Shown here one piece after another: positions 7,534 through 14,016 of a stretch of 19,467 nt of DNA. Each line of letters starts with the position of its first letter. Position 1 is the stretch's first letter. A program made the translations under genes and the position numbers. Under the pieces are notes generated by a model. The model did no database searches. It worked only from the letters and a program-made list of their open reading frames with translations, and was not told the DNA's origin. This DNA is from SOIV01 sp964435925 (GTDB taxonomy: Bacteria; Acidobacteriota; Aminicenantia; Aminicenantales; Aminicenantaceae), in NCBI GenBank assembly GCA_964435925.1, contig CAYTBG010000048.1, positions 1 to 19,467 of the forward strand, read 5' to 3'.

Positions 7534-7880
7534 TGATATTTTCTAACCTACCCGAGTTTGATAAACAATTTAAAACGCTACTTAGAAAATATCGCACATT
7601 AGAAGAAGATTTAGATTTGCTAAAGAGAGTATTAGAAACATATCCAAGGGGATACCCGCCTAGAATATTTAGAGTAAGCGGTTTAGGAATTAATACAGAA
7701 ATATATAAAGTGAAACATTTTCGCTGCAAGACATTAAAACACAAAGGCTCCCGCAGTGGTATTAGAATTCTATATGCATTTTTTGCAGAAGAAGAAAAAA
7801 TTGAATTCGTAGAAATATATTATAAAGAAAAAGATGATATAGAATGTGATAAGAATAGAATTTTAAAATATTATTCTTAA
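7533..7880 (+). CDS. RelE/ParE-superfamily toxin (probable mRNA interferase)
   Basis: A 115-residue basic protein with the layout of RelE/ParE toxins: N-terminal strand then helix (PEFDKQFKTLLRKYRTLEEDLDLL, about 7-30), a second helix, then strands bearing the basic core RCKTLKHKGSRSGIRILYAF (64-83) and a final strand KIEFVEIYYKEK (89-100). The GSRSGIRILY strand is the part best matched to the superfamily. The expected role is a growth-inhibiting ribosome-dependent or free mRNA endonuclease; no active-site residue can be assigned with confidence by eye. The ATG overlaps the antitoxin stop by 1 nt, as is common for type II toxin-antitoxin pairs, though here the antitoxin comes first. The frame is intact, so the toxin is probably functional. 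Confidence 0.78.
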   Translation: MIFSNLPEFDKQFKTLLRKYRTLEEDLDLLKRVLETYPRGYPPRIFRVSGLGINTEIYKVKHFRCKTLKHKGSRSGIRILYAFFAEEEKIEFVEIYYKEKDDIECDKNRILKYYS

Positions 7881-7907
7881 ATTACAATAGAAAGTAAGAG
7901 CAAGAAA

Positions 7908-8156
7908 ATGTCAAAGAGAAACTATTATAGATATAATTTGAAAGAGGGGCGTAAAATTGTATACAAAGGAATCACAAAAAACCGTGAACAACGACTAGAA
8001 CAACATAAAGATAATGGTAAAAGATTTACCAATATGCAAATTGTAGGTCCCCAAGTAAGAAAAAATACTGCAGAAAGATGGGAAGAAGAAAGTTTACGGC
8101 AATATCGATACCACCACTAGGGAAAAAATCCCTGATATAATAAGACAGAAAAGTAG
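7908..8156 (+). pseudogene. Decayed GIY-YIG-like small protein gene (two in-frame stops)
   Basis: The open frame gives 70 residues starting MSKRNYYRYNL, with a GIY-YIG-like start (YYRY ... VYKGIT, then R..RLEQHK), followed by FTNMQIVGP and AERWEEESLRQYRYHH. The frame hits TAG at 8118-8120, but the family-like sequence continues in the same frame: GKNP, then TGA at 8133-8135, then YNKTEK and a final TAG at 8154-8156. From memory, homologues of this small family end in a similar HGGKNPRYNKT-like tail, so both internal stops interrupt conserved sequence. Each could arise from one C-to-T change (CAG to TAG, CGA to TGA). There is no strong ribosome site. The domain assignment is tentative; a truncated but active protein, or stop readthrough, is possible. 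Confidence 0.6.
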
Positions 8157-8305
8157 AATTTGACATTATTTCACTGTTGACCACAGGAACCTTAAACTAG
8201 AAATAAACTTTATATCTTTATTGATCAGATCAAGCGAACTAATTGATTTTGAATAAGTAAGTGATTGTATTATCATTAAATGGGATTTTAGGATAATTAT
8301 TTTGA

Positions 8306-8445
8306 GCAACAAGGAGAAGAAGCCCGCGCCAAGGCTGATGTTCCACCTCAAATGATAAGACTTTGCGTGGGGGCTGAAAACCCGGACGATATCATAGCTG
8401 ACCTTGACCAGGCTCTCGGCTCTCTCTGATTCTTAGAGGTTAAAA
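8306..8445. repeat. 140-bp direct repeat, right copy (remnant 3' end of Cys/Met enzyme gene)
   Basis: The partner of 6534-6673. On the + strand it still reads in frame as the last ~39 codons and TGA stop (8427-8429) of the PLP enzyme, with one residue changed (R to K), but it has no start and no upstream gene body. Positions 8433-8445 are also the real 3' end of the aldehyde dehydrogenase gene on the - strand. It therefore marks the ancestral convergent junction. Retained coding quality argues that it diverged while part of a working gene. Confidence 0.93.
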
Positions 8446-9845
8446 CAGACGACTTTAGGCTCTGTCATCTCAAGCAGGGCAAATTTAATCCCTTCCCGAC
8501 CGAGTCCGCTCCATTTCATACCGCCAAAGGGCATCATATCTATGCGGTAGTCTGTGGAATCATTAACCATCACTCCGCCCACATCAAGTTCTTTGATAGC
8601 CTTAAAAGCATTCTCCAGGGAACGAGTGAAGATAGCTCCGTGGAGTCCATATTTGACACTGTTGGCCAGGTCGATCGCTTCATCCAGGGAAGAGGTTTTA
8701 TAAAGATTCACCACCGGACCAAATACTTCTTCGCAATTGAGGTTGGCGCTTTCGGGCATGTTCCTGAATACGGTAGGCTCAAAGAGTGTTCCTTTCCTAT
8801 TGCCCCCAGTGAGAAGCTCAGCCCCGGACTTACTGGCTTCCCCAACCCACTTTTCCACTCGAGCGGCTTCTTCCTCTGTAATCATGGGACCCATGTCCGT
8901 CTCTTCATCCAATTGATAGCCAACTTTTATTTTTTTCGTCTGCTCCACAAATATCTTCTCAAACTCATCGTAAACAGCCTCATGGATATAAATTCGCTGA
9001 ACCCCGATGCAGTTCTGCCCGACAGCCCAGAAAGCCCCAGATACAGAAAGCTCCACTGCCTGTTGAAGTTCAGCGTCGTCCATAACAATAACAGGAGAGT
9101 TCGAGCCCAACTCCATTCCTATTTTCTTCAAACCCGCTTTTTTGACTATGTCCTGGCCAGCTTCAGTTCCTCCAGTGAAGGAGATCATTCTAACCCGAGA
9201 ATCTGTCACCAGGGCATCAGCAATCTTCGAGGCGCGGCCCGTAACAATGTTTAAGATATTCCAGGGAAGGCCTGCTTCGATAAAAGCCTCCCCCAACTTT
9301 AAAGCAGAAAGGGGAGTGACGGTGGCAGGCTTTAGAACTACCGAATTTCCACCGGCAATTGCTGGTCCAACCTTATGGGCTACAAGGTTCAAGGGATCAT
9401 TAAAAGGAGTAATAGCTCCGATTATTCCGATTGGAAAGCGAAGGTAGTAGCCTACCCTTTTCTCCGAACCTTCACGACTATCGAAGGGAATGGTCTCTCC
9501 AACAATCCTCCGGGCTTCTTCAGCAGAGATTGTGATTGTATCTATGCAGCGACTGGCCTCTTTTCTGGCTTCCTTAATGGTTTTACTCCCCTCGGTGGCG
9601 ATCGTCCTGGCAAAATCTTCTTGATTGCCTCTAATTATTTCTGCGGTTTTATAAAGGATAGAAATGCGCTGATGAACAGGCAGATTCCGGTTTATTTTAA
9701 AGCCTTCTTCGGCCGCCCGAAGGGCAGCTTCCACATCATCATTATCGCCTGAAGGAACTGTGTCTATAAGATCATTATTGTAGGGATTGAGGACTTCAAT
9801 CTTTTCATCCTTATCGACCCAATTTTTGCCTATTAGCATTTTCAT
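8433..9845 (-). CDS. NAD(P)-dependent aldehyde dehydrogenase (GAPN / lactaldehyde dehydrogenase-like)
   Basis: A 470-residue ALDH-superfamily enzyme of normal length that oxidises an aldehyde to the acid. It has the oxyanion Asn in TPFND (N149), cofactor Lys in VLKPA (K172), FTGGTEAGQ (223-231), general-base Glu in GMELGSNSP (E245), and catalytic Cys in GQNCIGVQRIYI (C279). The style resembles the non-phosphorylating GAPDH / lactaldehyde / sulfolactaldehyde dehydrogenase branch more than CoA-acylating enzymes; the substrate is not decided. A GGAGGG ribosome site (reverse complement of 9851-9856) precedes the ATG. Its last four codons and stop lie in the 140-bp repeat. Before the cassette was inserted its stop was 3 nt from that of the PLP enzyme gene, so oxidation of aspartate semialdehyde or a related product of that operon is a reasonable guess. 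Confidence 0.88.
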   Translation of the reverse strand: MKMLIGKNWVDKDEKIEVLNPYNNDLIDTVPSGDNDDVEAALRAAEEGFKINRNLPVHQRISILYKTAEIIRGNQEDFARTIATEGSKTIKEARKEASRCIDTITISAEEARRIVGETIPFDSREGSEKRVGYYLRFPIGIIGAITPFNDPLNLVAHKVGPAIAGGNSVVLKPATVTPLSALKLGEAFIEAGLPWNILNIVTGRASKIADALVTDSRVRMISFTGGTEAGQDIVKKAGLKKIGMELGSNSPVIVMDDAELQQAVELSVSGAFWAVGQNCIGVQRIYIHEAVYDEFEKIFVEQTKKIKVGYQLDEETDMGPMITEEEAARVEKWVGEASKSGAELLTGGNRKGTLFEPTVFRNMPESANLNCEEVFGPVVNLYKTSSLDEAIDLANSVKYGLHGAIFTRSLENAFKAIKELDVGGVMVNDSTDYRIDMMPFGGMKWSGLGREGIKFALLEMTEPKVVCFNL

Positions 9846-10186
9846 TTGATCCCTCCATTTCCAAAATTTAATTTAATCAAATTTAATTATCAGGGCCACA
9901 TAAAGTGTGCCGTGCCAACATTTTTTACTATCTTTGAAATAATAAGTAATTGCAAGCCAAAAATTCTTATTGCAGGAGCTTGATTTATCAAGCCCACATT
10001 TTGAATCTACAAAAAATAATTGAGTTTGATAAATCAGACTTTAACATATTGGAAAAGCAGCCTCCTTTTTGATAAAAGTAGCCTGTCCCCTTTTTCATAA
10101 ATAACTCAAATTTTACAAGTCTGACCACAAAAGCCAAAAATTCTTAAAGTTGAATTTTGAATGGTAATACTTTAGAATGAGTACAC
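9846..10186. other. Intergenic region with 16-bp direct repeats and a hairpin
   Basis: This is the 341-nt gap between the divergent aldehyde dehydrogenase and murA genes. No gene is seen. An exact 16-nt direct repeat (AAGCCAAAAATTCTTA) occurs at 9954-9969 and 10131-10146 and brackets 161 bp. Inside is a hairpin GCTTGAT-TT-ATCAAGC (9978-9993), a related TTTGATAAATCA sequence at about 10025-10036, and a CCTGTCCCCTTTTT tract (10082-10095) reminiscent of intergenic REP-type elements. The bracketed part may be a degenerate mobile repeat with flanking duplication. The murA promoter lies immediately to its right. Confidence 0.55.
10150..10178 (+). promoter_or_regulatory. Probable murA promoter (near-leaderless)
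   Basis: TTGAAT (10150-10155) and TAGAAT (10173-10178) are 17 nt apart. The murA ATG begins 8 nt after the -10 box, so transcription would start at or within 1-3 nt of the start codon. No Shine-Dalgarno sequence precedes the ATG, which agrees with a leaderless message. Confidence 0.5.
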
Positions 10187-11449
10187 ATGGAAAGAATCAG
10201 AATCGTCGGAAATCCTAACCTCCAGTTAAAAGGAAAAGTCAAAATCAGCGGGGCAAAAAATGCAGTTCTCCCCGCTATTACGGCCTCCCTTTTGACCAAA
10301 GAAAAGCTGCGGCTCAAAAATGTCCCTCTTGTTAAAGATGTTTTTACGATTTTAACCGTCATGAAGGAGCTGGGAGCCAATTATAGCAAAAGAAAAAATA
10401 CTTTATCCATTCAAGCAAAAAAGATTAACTCTGCTGAAGCTTCCTATGAGCTGATCAGTGCCATGAGGGCGTCCATTCTAGTCTTGGGTCCTCTCTTGGC
10501 TCGCTACGGAAAAGCGATAGTCGCCTTGCCGGGAGGCTGTGCCATCGGTTCGCGTCCTATAGACCTCCATATCCATGGATTAGAAAAATTAGGGGCCACG
10601 ATAAGCCTCGAACATGGCTATATTAAAGCAGAAGCAAAAAAGCTCCATGGAGCAGAGATAGAATTCGAGAAAAAATCCGTAGGCGGAACAGAAAATCTTA
10701 TAATGGCAGCTTCCCTGTCCCAGGGGGAGACTGTTTTAAAAAACTGTTCCTTGGAACCAGAGGTATCAGACCTGTGTGAGCTTCTGGTTAAGATGGGAGC
10801 TAAGGTTGATGGAATTGGCCAGGAGACCATCCGTATTAAGGGGGTAAAGGAGCTGGGCGGAGCTACTCACGACATAATTCCCGATCGGATAGAAGCAGGG
10901 ACTTTCCTTGTAGCTAGCGCATTAACCCGAGGAAACATCGTGCTTACCCATTCCCGGCCGCACCATCTCAATACTATCATTGAAAAACTGAGATACTCTG
11001 GAGCAACAATAGAACAACTCAACAATCACTCACTGCGTGTAATCGGAAGCGAAGATATCAAATCTCAAGATGTCACAACTTCTCCCTATCCAGGATTTCC
11101 CACCGATATGCAAGCCCAGTTTACTATATTGATGACTCAGGCCTCCGGAACATCCATTATCACCGAGACAATCTTCGACAGAAGATTTGCCCACATTAAT
11201 GAATTGCTGCGTCTCGGAGCAAATATCGAAGTCTCTGGAGATAAAGCCATAGTTAGAGGAAAAACTCCACTCTCAGGAGCAGAGACTCTAGCTTCGGATC
11301 TTAGGGCTTCCGCTTCTCTTGTTCTGGCTGGGTTGATTGCAAGCGGAGAAACCATTGTCAATGAAGTCGAACATCTGGATCGAGGCTATGAGAAACTGGA
11401 AGCAAAGCTTAAGTCTCTCGGAGCCCATATTGAAAGAATGAAGGAATAG
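10187..11449 (+). CDS. murA: UDP-N-acetylglucosamine 1-carboxyvinyltransferase
   Basis: A 420-residue cytosolic enzyme for the first committed step of peptidoglycan synthesis: transfer of enolpyruvate from PEP to UDP-GlcNAc. It has the usual length and both inside-out alpha/beta lobes. Diagnostic motifs are KISGAKNAVLP with substrate-contact Lys K24, ALPGGCAIGSRPIDLH with catalytic Cys C118, SVGGTENLIMAA, PDRIEAGTFLVA, the YPGFPTDMQAQF segment, and FDRRFAHINELLRLGA. Cys at the active site predicts the fosfomycin-sensitive form. The ATG at 10187 places the first strand exactly where MurA proteins begin, although no ribosome site precedes it. A HIT hydrolase gene follows after 16 nt and is probably co-transcribed. 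murB is also in this window, about 3.5 kb away on the other strand. Confidence 0.96.
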   Translation: MERIRIVGNPNLQLKGKVKISGAKNAVLPAITASLLTKEKLRLKNVPLVKDVFTILTVMKELGANYSKRKNTLSIQAKKINSAEASYELISAMRASILVLGPLLARYGKAIVALPGGCAIGSRPIDLHIHGLEKLGATISLEHGYIKAEAKKLHGAEIEFEKKSVGGTENLIMAASLSQGETVLKNCSLEPEVSDLCELLVKMGAKVDGIGQETIRIKGVKELGGATHDIIPDRIEAGTFLVASALTRGNIVLTHSRPHHLNTIIEKLRYSGATIEQLNNHSLRVIGSEDIKSQDVTTSPYPGFPTDMQAQFTILMTQASGTSIITETIFDRRFAHINELLRLGANIEVSGDKAIVRGKTPLSGAETLASDLRASASLVLAGLIASGETIVNEVEHLDRGYEKLEAKLKSLGAHIERMKE

Positions 11450-11465
11450 GAGAAGAAGGCCTAAT

Positions 11466-11810
11466 ATGGAAGACTGTATTTTCTGTAAGATCATAAACAA
11501 AGAAATCCCGGCAAGTATGGTCTTTGAAGACGAGAAAATGATCGCGTTCAATGATATAAACCCCCAAGCTCCGATTCATATTCTTCTCATTCCCAGAGAA
11601 CACTTCGCTTCACTAAATGATATCCCCGAGGAAAAAAAGAACATCTTAAGCCACCTACTCCTCAAAGCACGCCAGATTGCGCAAGAAAAAGGAATCGCTG
11701 AAAAAGGTTATAGAATCGTGCTCAATACAGAAAAGGACTCCGGCCAGGAAGTCTTTCACATCCACTTTCATCTCTTGGGGGGAAGGCGGATGCACTGGCC
11801 TCCAGGATAA
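11466..11810 (+). CDS. HIT-family (HINT-like) nucleotide hydrolase/transferase
   Basis: A 114-residue histidine-triad protein, the typical length of bacterial HinT. It begins with the family CIFCKI motif (C4 and C7, a probable zinc pair with downstream His residues) and has the active-site triad HIHFHLLGG with H98, H100 and H102. It ends, as HinT proteins do, with MHWPPG. Members hydrolyse phosphoramidates of purine nucleotides such as AMP-lysine or aminoacyl-adenylates. A GAGAAGAAGG ribosome site lies just upstream. It follows murA by 16 nt, but no functional link between them is known to me. Confidence 0.93.
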   Translation: MEDCIFCKIINKEIPASMVFEDEKMIAFNDINPQAPIHILLIPREHFASLNDIPEEKKNILSHLLLKARQIAQEKGIAEKGYRIVLNTEKDSGQEVFHIHFHLLGGRRMHWPPG

Positions 11811-11835
11811 TAGGAGAATAATGGAGTCAAAATAA

Positions 11836-11955
11836 TGGGGTAAAACCTTTCAAACTTTTATAAATTGAACTTTTTTTGCTAAATTGAAAAGATCGGGCCT
11901 TTGATTAAAACATAAATAAACTCAAAACTATGAAAGTTTAAAAGGACTGACCCCA
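11836..11955. repeat. 120-bp inverted-repeat element (TGGGGT...ACCCCA ends)
   Basis: The left arm 11836-11858 (TGGGGTAAAACCTTTCAAAC...) and right arm 11933-11955 (...GGACTGACCCCA) are imperfect 23-bp inverted repeats, matching at 19 of 23 positions. The interior is AT-rich and has no coding capacity. The outer TGGGGTCAG-type sequence is shared with the 14987-15202 element. It fits a short non-autonomous element of a REP/RAYT or MITE type inserted between the HIT and UPF0173 genes; as RNA it would form a stem. Confidence 0.6.
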
Positions 11956-11977
11956 ATTAAAAAAGGAGGTTAGGACA

Positions 11978-12631
11978 ATGGAAATTACCTGGTTAGGACA
12001 TTCTGCAATAAAATTACAGGGCTCAAAAACTGTATACATTGACCCCTTTTTAACAGATAATCCCGTTGCTTCAGTCACTTGTGACGAGATTTCAGATGCA
12101 GATGTTGTCGTTGTCACCCATTATCACGGTGATCATTTAGGTGACTCCTTTGCTATTTGTAAAAAAACAGGCGCCACCCTCGTTGGCATCCATGAGATAG
12201 CAGTAGATGCTGAAGCAGAAGGTATAACTGTCGAGGGAATGAATATCGGAGGCACAGTGGAAGCAAAAGGAGTGAAAATTCACATGGTTCAAGCTCTCCA
12301 CTCTGCTGAAAAAGGCGATCCGGCGGGAGTCGTTATCGAGATGGACGGCAAGACAATTTACCATGCAGGCGATACAGGATTAACTTATGATATGAAACTT
12401 ATCGGTGAATTCTTTAATCCAGACTTGAGTTTTATTCCTATCGGAGACAGATACACAATGGGCGTTCCATCCGCGGCCAAAGCAGTGGAGTTCATCCAGA
12501 CAAAAAAAGTGATTCCCGTCCATTATAATACTTATCCTATTGTCCGCGCTGATCCTGAAGAATTCAAAAAAAGAGTAGGAGACAAAGCAGAAGTTATCAT
12601 CCTCAAACCAGGAGAATCTTACACCCTGTAG
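11978..12631 (+). CDS. UPF0173-family metallo-beta-lactamase-fold hydrolase
   Basis: A 217-residue cytosolic metal-dependent hydrolase of the UPF0173 type, at about the family length of 225. Metal-binding residues are visible: THYHGDH (H48, H50, D52, H53), QALHS (H108), YHAGDTGL (D132) and the C-terminal PVHYNTYP (H182). The N-terminal ITWLGHSA and DPFLTDNP are also typical. The in vivo substrate of this family is not established. A consensus AAAGGAGG ribosome site precedes the ATG, and a 120-bp inverted-repeat element lies directly upstream. Confidence 0.92.
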   Translation: MEITWLGHSAIKLQGSKTVYIDPFLTDNPVASVTCDEISDADVVVVTHYHGDHLGDSFAICKKTGATLVGIHEIAVDAEAEGITVEGMNIGGTVEAKGVKIHMVQALHSAEKGDPAGVVIEMDGKTIYHAGDTGLTYDMKLIGEFFNPDLSFIPIGDRYTMGVPSAAKAVEFIQTKKVIPVHYNTYPIVRADPEEFKKRVGDKAEVIILKPGESYTL

Positions 12632-12670
12632 CTTCTTGAACCTTCTGCCTTCTAATTCACACTTTCTCAA

Positions 12671-13150
12671 ATGGCCTATTTAATCGATGGAAGCAATTTT
12701 ATCGGATATTCTTCGCCCCGCAGTCTCAAGGATCCTCAGGCTAAATACAGGCTGGTCTCTCGGCTTTTGATTTTCCAGAGCCTGAAAAAAACAAGAGTGC
12801 TCCTGGTTTTCGACGGAACTCCAGACTTAAATTTAATAGGCGAAACGTTCCAGAAACAAAAGTTCTCCGTAATTTTTCCTCCTTTTGGCACGAATGCCGA
12901 CGAAACCATTAAAAAAATAATTTCAAAGCAAACAGATTTAAGAAGATTCTTTGTGGTAAGCTCAGACCATGAGATAAAAAGATTTGCCAAATCAAAAAGA
13001 GCTACCCCCTTGAGCTCTAAAGAGTTTAACCGTGAGCTTCAAACAGCGCTCAAGGAACACAGGAAATCTTTAGAAATAGAGAAAAAAGTCACCTCTCTCT
13101 CCCCCTTAGAGATAAATCAATGGCTCAAGATTTTTAAGGATAAAAAATGA
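12671..13150 (+). CDS. YacP-like NYN-domain ribonuclease
   Basis: A 159-residue single-domain NYN/PIN-like protein of the YacP (DUF901) family, related to the ribosome-associated mRNA endonuclease Rae1 of Bacillus. Conserved acidic residues that would bind magnesium are in LIDGSNF (D6), VFDGTPD (D48), TNADETI (D77) and SSDHEIKR (D99). The role is inferred from family: an RNase, perhaps on translated mRNA or in RNA maturation. No clear ribosome site precedes the ATG, which lies 39 nt after the UPF0173 gene. The last 4 nt overlap the start of the next gene (ATGA), suggesting translational coupling with the DUF2520 protein. Confidence 0.82.
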   Translation: MAYLIDGSNFIGYSSPRSLKDPQAKYRLVSRLLIFQSLKKTRVLLVFDGTPDLNLIGETFQKQKFSVIFPPFGTNADETIKKIISKQTDLRRFFVVSSDHEIKRFAKSKRATPLSSKEFNRELQTALKEHRKSLEIEKKVTSLSPLEINQWLKIFKDKK

Positions 13151-14016
13151 CTGATGCTTCAATAATCGGGGCGGGAAGACTCGGAACTTCGCTGGCATAT
13201 GCTCTCTTAAAGAAAGGGTACAAGATAAAGGCACTGTCATGCAGGACGATCTCTTCTGCTGAAGAAAGCAGAAAAATCATCGGAGAAGGAATAGCTTCTA
13301 TTGATAATATCCAGACAGCTAGAGTTGGAGAGATCGTCTTTTTATGTTTACCTGATGAAGAAATTTCGAAGGTCGCGAGAGTGCTTGCCGGCTCGGACAT
13401 TAATTGGTCAAAAAGATTTGTTTTTCATTGCTCAGGTCTCATCCCCTCTGAAATCCTTAAACCTTTAGAGGACAAGGGTGCTTTGACTGCCTCCCTCCAT
13501 CCTATCCAATCCTTTGCCCAAAAGAAAACTCCCCGAGCACAATTTGAAAACATTTATTTTGGACTCGAAGGATGCACTGAGGCTTTAGCTTTATCTCAAA
13601 AAATAGTTCGACAACTTGGAGGCCATCCCCTTATCCTTCAGCCAGAAGACAAAGCTCTTTACCATGCAGCCTGCAGCACAGCTTCTAACTTTTTTGTTGT
13701 TCTTTTAGAAATGGCAGTATCTCTTCTCAAGCAGATAGATCTTCAAGAAGAAAAGGCTCTCCAAATTCTTCTCCCTTTAGTGAAAGGCACTTTACACAAT
13801 GTAAAAAAATTTAACATCCGAGCCTCTTTAACCGGTCCTGTTATAAGAGGGGATCAGAAATCCATACAAAAGCATCTTGAGGCTTTGCGAAATTTTCCCC
13901 CTTATTATGAAACATACACGAAGTTGGCTGCCCAGGCACTGGAAATGGCCAAAGGAGAAGGAAAGGTTTCTTCACAAAAAATCAAGGTGTTGAAAAACAT
14001 GCTGGAAGGAAAATAA
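13147..14016 (+). CDS. Rossmann-fold + DUF2520 domain protein
   Basis: A 289-residue two-domain protein. The N-terminal Rossmann domain starts with SIIGAGRLGTSLAYAL (5-20; GAGRLG at 8-13), carries LCLPDEEI and HCSG, and resembles 6-phosphogluconate/ketopantoate-reductase-type dehydrogenases. The C-terminal helical part (about 150-280: ALYHAACSTASNFFVVL ... LTGPVIRGD) fits DUF2520. The reaction is unknown for this family; an NAD(P)-dependent reductase is likely. The start overlaps the YacP-like gene by 4 nt. Its 3' end overlaps the end of murB on the opposite strand by 35 nt (13982-14016). Confidence 0.85.
   Translation: MTDASIIGAGRLGTSLAYALLKKGYKIKALSCRTISSAEESRKIIGEGIASIDNIQTARVGEIVFLCLPDEEISKVARVLAGSDINWSKRFVFHCSGLIPSEILKPLEDKGALTASLHPIQSFAQKKTPRAQFENIYFGLEGCTEALALSQKIVRQLGGHPLILQPEDKALYHAACSTASNFFVVLLEMAVSLLKQIDLQEEKALQILLPLVKGTLHNVKKFNIRASLTGPVIRGDQKSIQKHLEALRNFPPYYETYTKLAAQALEMAKGEGKVSSQKIKVLKNMLEGK

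Larger units (their letters stand above)
6674..8305 (+). mobile_element. Inserted AT-rich toxin-antitoxin cassette (no integrase)
   Basis: This 1,632-bp segment lies between the two copies of the 140-bp direct repeat and is visibly more AT-rich than its flanks. It carries its own promoter, an HTH-Panacea antitoxin gene, a RelE/ParE-like toxin gene and a decayed GIY-YIG-like gene. It contains no integrase or transposase. Collapsing the repeat restores two convergent genes whose stop codons are 3 nt apart, so this is an insertion into a gene junction. Insertion by homologous (Campbell-type) recombination of a circle carrying the gene ends, or by an integrase acting in trans, both fit. The segment 8157-8305 holds nothing I can recognise. 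Confidence 0.75.

Noticed and set aside
6674..8305. Classical insertion sequence or integron cassette
   Set aside because: There is no transposase, integrase, attC-like site or short terminal inverted repeat at the boundaries. The long 140-bp direct repeat of host gene ends is a different signature.
8640..9752. Long + strand open frames (8640-9254, 9142-9447, 9375-9752) opposite the aldehyde dehydrogenase gene
   Set aside because: They lie fully antisense to a clear ALDH gene with all catalytic motifs, and their translations resemble no protein family. They are codon-structure shadows.
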